From: Acidobacteriota bacterium
Lineage (GTDB): Bacteria > Acidobacteriota > Holophagae > Acanthopleuribacterales > Acanthopleuribacteraceae
Reading direction: 5' to 3'
NCBI GenBank assembly: GCA_030066195.1
Contig: JASJCB010000003.1
Location: 44,620 to 108,619 of the forward strand
DNA: 64,000 nucleotides
Shown here: positions 60,437-64,000 of the stretch, piece by piece
Numbering within the stretch: the first letter of the stretch is position 1
Layout of the letters: every line of letters begins with the position of its first letter
Made by a program: the position numbers and the translations under genes
Notes under the pieces: model-generated
Seen by the model: only the letters and a program-made list of their open reading frames with translations
The model's database searches: none
What the model was told of the DNA's origin: nothing

Positions 60437-61072
60437 ATGAAGAAAAGCCCAAATCGAAATCGACCCGGCTTTACATTGGTCGAACTGTTTGCCACTCTGG
60501 CCATCATTTTGTTCGTCATGAGCGTGGCCTGGTACCAGGTTTCGCCCACCGTTCGGCGTAACGAGGTGCTCAACAACAACCGCTATGTCCGGGCCGCGGT
60601 AATTCGGGCCAGGGCAACCGCGATCGAGTACACCCAGCCTGTACAATTAACCCTTACCGCCGGTAACGGAATCCTTATACAACGCGATCCTACACGAGAC
60701 GGTAATTGGGACGATGCGGTGTTGGTTCAGGGACGAAACGTCGGTGCCGCTGTAGAAGCCGAACCCTCGCCCTATAACAAAATATCCCGAGTCGATATTT
60801 CGACCGTACGCTCGTTGCCCCATTGGACGAAGCTGGTTTCTCAAGGCAATGTCGGCGCTTTTTCTTCAAGTAATATCGTCATCTTGCCGGACGGCAACGT
60901 TTGGGCGGGCAATCCGCTCCAACCAAGCAGCGGGACCTGGTTTTTCGTTGACGATCGGGAAAGTTATAACGGCGCCGTACACGTGACCGCAATGGGTGAG
61001 GTCAAAATGGCGATCATCTCAAAAGACAGTGACGGGGGAGGCGACTACAATGGTTGGACCTGGATGGACTAA
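60437..61072 (+). CDS. Type IV minor pilin, FimT/GspH-like
   Basis: The 211-residue product carries the class III prepilin signal: a short basic leader (MKKSPNRNRPG) cleaved before FTLVELFATLAIILFV, where Glu at position +5 of the mature protein is conserved. A globular C-terminal part follows. It resembles FimT/GspH, a minor pilin that helps assembly of the pilus. The ATG has GAGGAG nearby, and the gene starts the operon of minor pilins that runs to the window end. It overlaps the next gene by 23 bases. Confidence 0.85.
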   Translation: MKKSPNRNRPGFTLVELFATLAIILFVMSVAWYQVSPTVRRNEVLNNNRYVRAAVIRARATAIEYTQPVQLTLTAGNGILIQRDPTRDGNWDDAVLVQGRNVGAAVEAEPSPYNKISRVDISTVRSLPHWTKLVSQGNVGAFSSSNIVILPDGNVWAGNPLQPSSGTWFFVDDRESYNGAVHVTAMGEVKMAIISKDSDGGGDYNGWTWMD

Positions 61073-61517
61073 GCATAAGGCCCGAGGCGTAAGCCTTGTC
61101 GAAGCCATGTTATCTCTGGTGATCCTCTTGACGGCGGTTCTGGGAATGGCGGCGGCCTATCAACACCGGATCTTTCAATCCACCGCGGCAAAAAACCAGG
61201 CGATTGCGGCGATGATCGCCCAATCGATCGCCAATGAAATGATGAGTACAGACCCGGAGACTTGGAGCAAGGATGCCCTTACCAAGAACTTCGAGTATAC
61301 CTACGAAGGCAAACGCAATGATGGTTCGGGGGTTACCTATTACACCGCGGAAGTAGAATTCTCCCCCAACGCCAACTGGTACGAGGTTCAGATCGGCATC
61401 AGTTGGAGCGGTTGGAAAGCCGAAAGAGGAAAGGTCGGCGATAGCGACAGTCTCGATTTTGCCTACACGTTGGACATGGCAATCGCCCCGAACTACGGCG
61501 ATGAAGAGAATCCGTAA
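61050..61517 (+). CDS. Type IV minor pilin, PilV-like
   Basis: The 155-residue product has a prepilin leader (WTKHKARG) followed by VSLVEAMLSLVILLTAVLGMA, the pattern of PilV. GGGGGAGG precedes the ATG at eight bases. Minor pilins of this class prime pilus assembly with PilW, PilX and PilY1, all encoded next in order, so this is the usual minor-pilin order. Confidence 0.82.
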   Translation: MVGPGWTKHKARGVSLVEAMLSLVILLTAVLGMAAAYQHRIFQSTAAKNQAIAAMIAQSIANEMMSTDPETWSKDALTKNFEYTYEGKRNDGSGVTYYTAEVEFSPNANWYEVQIGISWSGWKAERGKVGDSDSLDFAYTLDMAIAPNYGDEENP

Positions 61518-61533
61518 GCAAGGAGTGGATTCC

Positions 61534-62844
61534 ATGGTATTTTTTGAAAAACACAAGGGTGTCAGTCTCGTGGAAGTCCTGCTGACGGTGGCTATTACGG
61601 CGGTCGTCATGGCGGGCCTGGTAACTACCATTTCCCAGGTAACCAGAAGCGTGAACAACGCTACCCGCAAAACCGCACAGACCAACGCCGTTCGCGGCTT
61701 GAGCGAGATGCTGCGTCATGACATTTCCGCGGCCGGCATGGGGGTCGGCGATCTCAACGCCTATAATATTCACTTCGTACTCAACGAAAACCTTACGGGT
61801 ATCGACCCGGAAGAGAGCCAGGCAAGCCAATTAGCTCCTTTCTTCTTCGGGATCGACGATCTGGACTACGATATGGTCAATGGTAGGAACTTTTCCTCTA
61901 TTACCCTTCAATGGTTCGATTACGATTTTACCGCCACCGACACCCGGCCCACCTTTTTTGTTTCCGATTACCAATGGGAGAGCAGCGGGACCTACAGCGG
62001 CCCCGTTCAGTTGTCATCCAGTAACGCGGACCATATCAACGATCTGAAAGAAGGCGATATCCTGGTTTTCTACAAGGTGCGCTTGTTGTATGAGGGTGCT
62101 CTCTATGAGGACAACGCCATTTGGAACGCGGGCCTGACCGATGTAGACGGCAACCCCGAAAATGAAGCCGTCATTCTCCAGGTGGGCAGTGTATCCTCGG
62201 GCGGAAGCGGCGGCTATACCGACCTTCCGGAAAAGGCCATAATAACTTTTAAAGAGAACGGTATTTTTCTCAACAATTTCCCGGACGACGCCGATCGCAT
62301 GAAAACCAAAATCGAAGGTACCAGTGGCGACCTCGCCAGCGAACTTTCCGATTTGGGTCATCCGCCGAAATACACGTTTATGGCCCGCAAACTGGGCTCG
62401 GAAGACAGTTTCCGGCGCGTTCGCTATCACGTAGAATACTCTTCCGATGCCGACACCCTGGTGTTGTTGCGTACCTCCAATGTTGGTCTGAACTCCTATG
62501 AAGAGGTAGTGGCGACCAATATTACCGAATTTGAAATCAGGTTGGGACTGGATGTTACTGTCGGCAAGGCTCCCGATACCATTGTTCGCGATGATGTCGA
62601 CGGTTATGTTTCCAATACCGAGACCGACAAATGGACCATGACGCGCGGCGTCAACCCTTACGGACTTCCCGGTTGGGGCTCGATATCACTGGACGATTAC
62701 CGTATCGTTCTCGGTCGACACGCCTTGACCGCCGACCTGATGTTCACCCAGTCCGTGTCCGATATTTATGCGGGCTCGTCATCGCGCAGCTTTCGGCAAC
62801 AAATTCGAATCGTCAATAACAACTTGCCCATGCCCAGTATGTAA
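61534..62844 (+). CDS. Type IV minor pilin, PilW-like
   Basis: The 436-residue product is longer than most PilW proteins. The prepilin leader is MVFFEKHKG before VSLVEVLLTVAITAVVMAGL, and the mature body contains RLLYEGALYEDNAIWNAG-type segments. The start at MVFF is chosen because AAGGAG precedes it at eight bases; in-frame ATGs upstream would lengthen the leader beyond normal. It sits between the PilV- and PilX-like genes. Confidence 0.8.
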   Translation: MVFFEKHKGVSLVEVLLTVAITAVVMAGLVTTISQVTRSVNNATRKTAQTNAVRGLSEMLRHDISAAGMGVGDLNAYNIHFVLNENLTGIDPEESQASQLAPFFFGIDDLDYDMVNGRNFSSITLQWFDYDFTATDTRPTFFVSDYQWESSGTYSGPVQLSSSNADHINDLKEGDILVFYKVRLLYEGALYEDNAIWNAGLTDVDGNPENEAVILQVGSVSSGGSGGYTDLPEKAIITFKENGIFLNNFPDDADRMKTKIEGTSGDLASELSDLGHPPKYTFMARKLGSEDSFRRVRYHVEYSSDADTLVLLRTSNVGLNSYEEVVATNITEFEIRLGLDVTVGKAPDTIVRDDVDGYVSNTETDKWTMTRGVNPYGLPGWGSISLDDYRIVLGRHALTADLMFTQSVSDIYAGSSSRSFRQQIRIVNNNLPMPSM

Positions 62845-62857
62845 GGAGTGAATCGAT

Positions 62858-63544
62858 ATGAAAGCTCAACCTAGAGAACGCGGCATCACCCTGGTTCTTT
62901 CTGTTTTGTTTGTGCTTATCTTCCTTGGGCTAACCGTCAGCCTGTCGTATAACGCCCGCTCCGAAACCCAAATGTCCAACGGCATCAAACTCCAGCAGTT
63001 TTACTCCATGACCGCTCGATCCATTATTGACAAAGAGCGGGCGAGCTTTGACGATTATTGGGTTACGGCCGACCCCTATACCGGAGAAACCGAACGCAAG
63101 GATTGGCGCTTGGGCTCTCTGCTCGCTCTCGTCTCCGCAAGTGAGCAGGGCGAATTCGGCGGCTTGTTTCCCACCGATGCAACGACCTTCGATGTCAACA
63201 GCGGCTTGATGACATTAACCTACAAAGTGTGGATTGCCAATAATCCGGATGACCCCGCCTTCTCGATGAAGGGTATGGATCTTGGCGACAGTGAAGTGGT
63301 CGATCCCTCGACCTGGGATATGGACGGTAAGGTTGTGATGACCGTCGAGGTATTCGCACCGTCCGATCAGACTAACGCCGCGGCGGTTCAATCCACGCTG
63401 ATAGGCGTTTCCGGCACCGATTATGCCGAGTGGCACAAAAACGCTCTCCCGGAAGGGGATTTCTACGGGGTAGGCAATCTGGGCCGCGGCAGCGCGGGCT
63501 CCGCATCCAGAGTTTCCCTGGATGATTCAAAAGGCGATTTATAG
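62858..63544 (+). CDS. Type IV minor pilin, PilX-like
   Basis: The 228-residue product starts MKAQPRERG followed by ITLVLSVLFVLIFLGLTVSLSY. That is a PilX-type N-terminal helix, less canonical than other pilins because it lacks the +5 Glu, as PilX proteins commonly do. A C-terminal globular part follows. AAGGAGT precedes the ATG. It is 13 bp after the PilW-like gene. Confidence 0.78.
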   Translation: MKAQPRERGITLVLSVLFVLIFLGLTVSLSYNARSETQMSNGIKLQQFYSMTARSIIDKERASFDDYWVTADPYTGETERKDWRLGSLLALVSASEQGEFGGLFPTDATTFDVNSGLMTLTYKVWIANNPDDPAFSMKGMDLGDSEVVDPSTWDMDGKVVMTVEVFAPSDQTNAAAVQSTLIGVSGTDYAEWHKNALPEGDFYGVGNLGRGSAGSASRVSLDDSKGDL

Positions 63545-63570
63545 GCATGGGTTATTTAGGAGGCCTTCAG

Positions 63571-64000
63571 ATGAAGTCGTTACTTTGGACCGCAATTTTG
63601 ATCATTTTCGTGGGCGGCCCCGCGTTTTCTCAAGATGATCCGACCTGTACTGTCGATGAAAAAATTTACGGCAGCAGCGGTAGTTTCGATGCCAATGATT
63701 TCCTGGCTGAGGACCAGGGGATCGTCACCGGCACATCCCTTTCGCTGGATACCAGAGAATTGGATCTGGATAACCTGGTTTTGGGTTTGGACCAACCTCT
63801 GTTCGTGGATTACCTGTCGGAGGGTGCGGGCGCCAGCCACCTGTTCGGTTTCTTCTTTTTCGATATCGATACCGATAAGGACGGCCTGCCCGATTTTTAC
63901 GAAACCGAGCCCAATTCCGATCTCGACGGTGACGGTCTGCTCAATTCTGAAGATGACGATGACGATAACGACGGGATCGCCGATGGTTCGGACACCGGAC
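63571..64000 (+). CDS. Secreted calcium-binding-repeat protein, 3' end outside window (possible PilY1-position protein)
   Basis: About 143 residues are visible before the window ends. They start with a signal peptide (MKSLLWTAILIIFVGGPAFSQ) and end with thrombospondin type 3/EF-hand-like repeats: DIDTDKDGLPDFYE, DLDGDGLLNSEDD, DNDGIADGSD. AGGAGG precedes the ATG. Its place after the PilX-like gene is where pilY1 usually lies, so it may be the pilus tip adhesin. The visible part does not show the PilY1 beta-propeller, so this stays unproven. Confidence 0.65.
   Translation, partial: MKSLLWTAILIIFVGGPAFSQDDPTCTVDEKIYGSSGSFDANDFLAEDQGIVTGTSLSLDTRELDLDNLVLGLDQPLFVDYLSEGAGASHLFGFFFFDIDTDKDGLPDFYETEPNSDLDGDGLLNSEDDDDDNDGIADGSDTG

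Noticed and set aside
1..64000. tRNA, rRNA, tmRNA, riboswitch or insertion sequence
   Set aside because: I looked for cloverleaf ends, conserved rRNA segments, known riboswitch cores and transposase motifs and found none that I can support by eye; a covariance-model search would settle this.

Overview
The window reads as chromosome of an aerobic, diderm (Gram-negative type) bacterium with fairly high GC. The support is an OmpH/Skp-like periplasmic chaperone, a type IV pilus minor-pilin cluster, and a caa3-type cytochrome oxidase of the A2 subtype with its SCO assembly factor. The mix of CadC-like winged-helix/TPR regulators, FkbM methyltransferases and giant repeat proteins would suit Acidobacteriota or a similar lineage, but no rRNA or other phylogenetic marker is present, so this is a low-confidence guess.

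Layout. (1) 1-3.1 kb: a forward run with a cysteine-rich zinc-ribbon protein and three small membrane proteins. It converges on a reverse pair (3.1-5.6 kb) of a membrane protein and an NtrC-like AAA+ protein with an altered sigma-54 loop. (2) 6.5-12.4 kb: housekeeping genes, namely an HU-type protein, a TrmH-family methyltransferase, RlmN, a TrmA/RlmD-like methyltransferase, RuvC and YebC. (3) 12.6-32.7 kb: a co-directional reverse-strand block of about 20 kb. In transcription order it holds four tandem small genes for double-glycine-leader, polyproline peptides, a Sel1-like membrane protein, a 2804-residue surface protein, three tandem tail-collar (MdpB-like) proteins closed by a strong terminator, then an FkbM methyltransferase, an NHL/TPR protein, a radical SAM/SPASM-glycosyltransferase-like fusion and a second FkbM methyltransferase. 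(4) 32.8-34.9 kb: a repeat-rich accessory stretch with a 3 x 22 bp repeat, an intrinsic-terminator hairpin, an internally duplicated unknown gene, and an array with an exact 129 bp period carrying hairpin cores. (5) 35-39.1 kb: a ferritin-like / LodA-like / LodB-like operon, a predicted cysteine-tryptophylquinone amino acid oxidase system. (6) 39.2-47.5 kb: MsrA, an NhaC antiporter, a secreted NTF2-like protein, a small winged-helix protein, a CadC-like/TPR regulator and a GT39-type membrane glycosyltransferase. (7) 48-52.4 kb: SCO and cytochrome oxidase subunits II, I, III and IV. (8) 52.5-60.3 kb: OmpH, a PAS histidine kinase, a secreted subtilase, MutY and an esterase. (9) 60.4 kb to the end: type IV pilus minor pilins running into a calcium-binding-repeat protein cut by the window edge.

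The best candidate for an undescribed system is the peptide array at 32106-32731. Each leader fits the canonical double-glycine leader pattern, but the cores are polyproline and acidic rather than bacteriocin-like, and no C39 peptidase/ABC exporter is visible in the window. The downstream collar/FkbM/NHL-TPR/radical SAM-GT block looks like a second export-and-modify system for cell-surface products. Linking the two is inference from shared orientation only.
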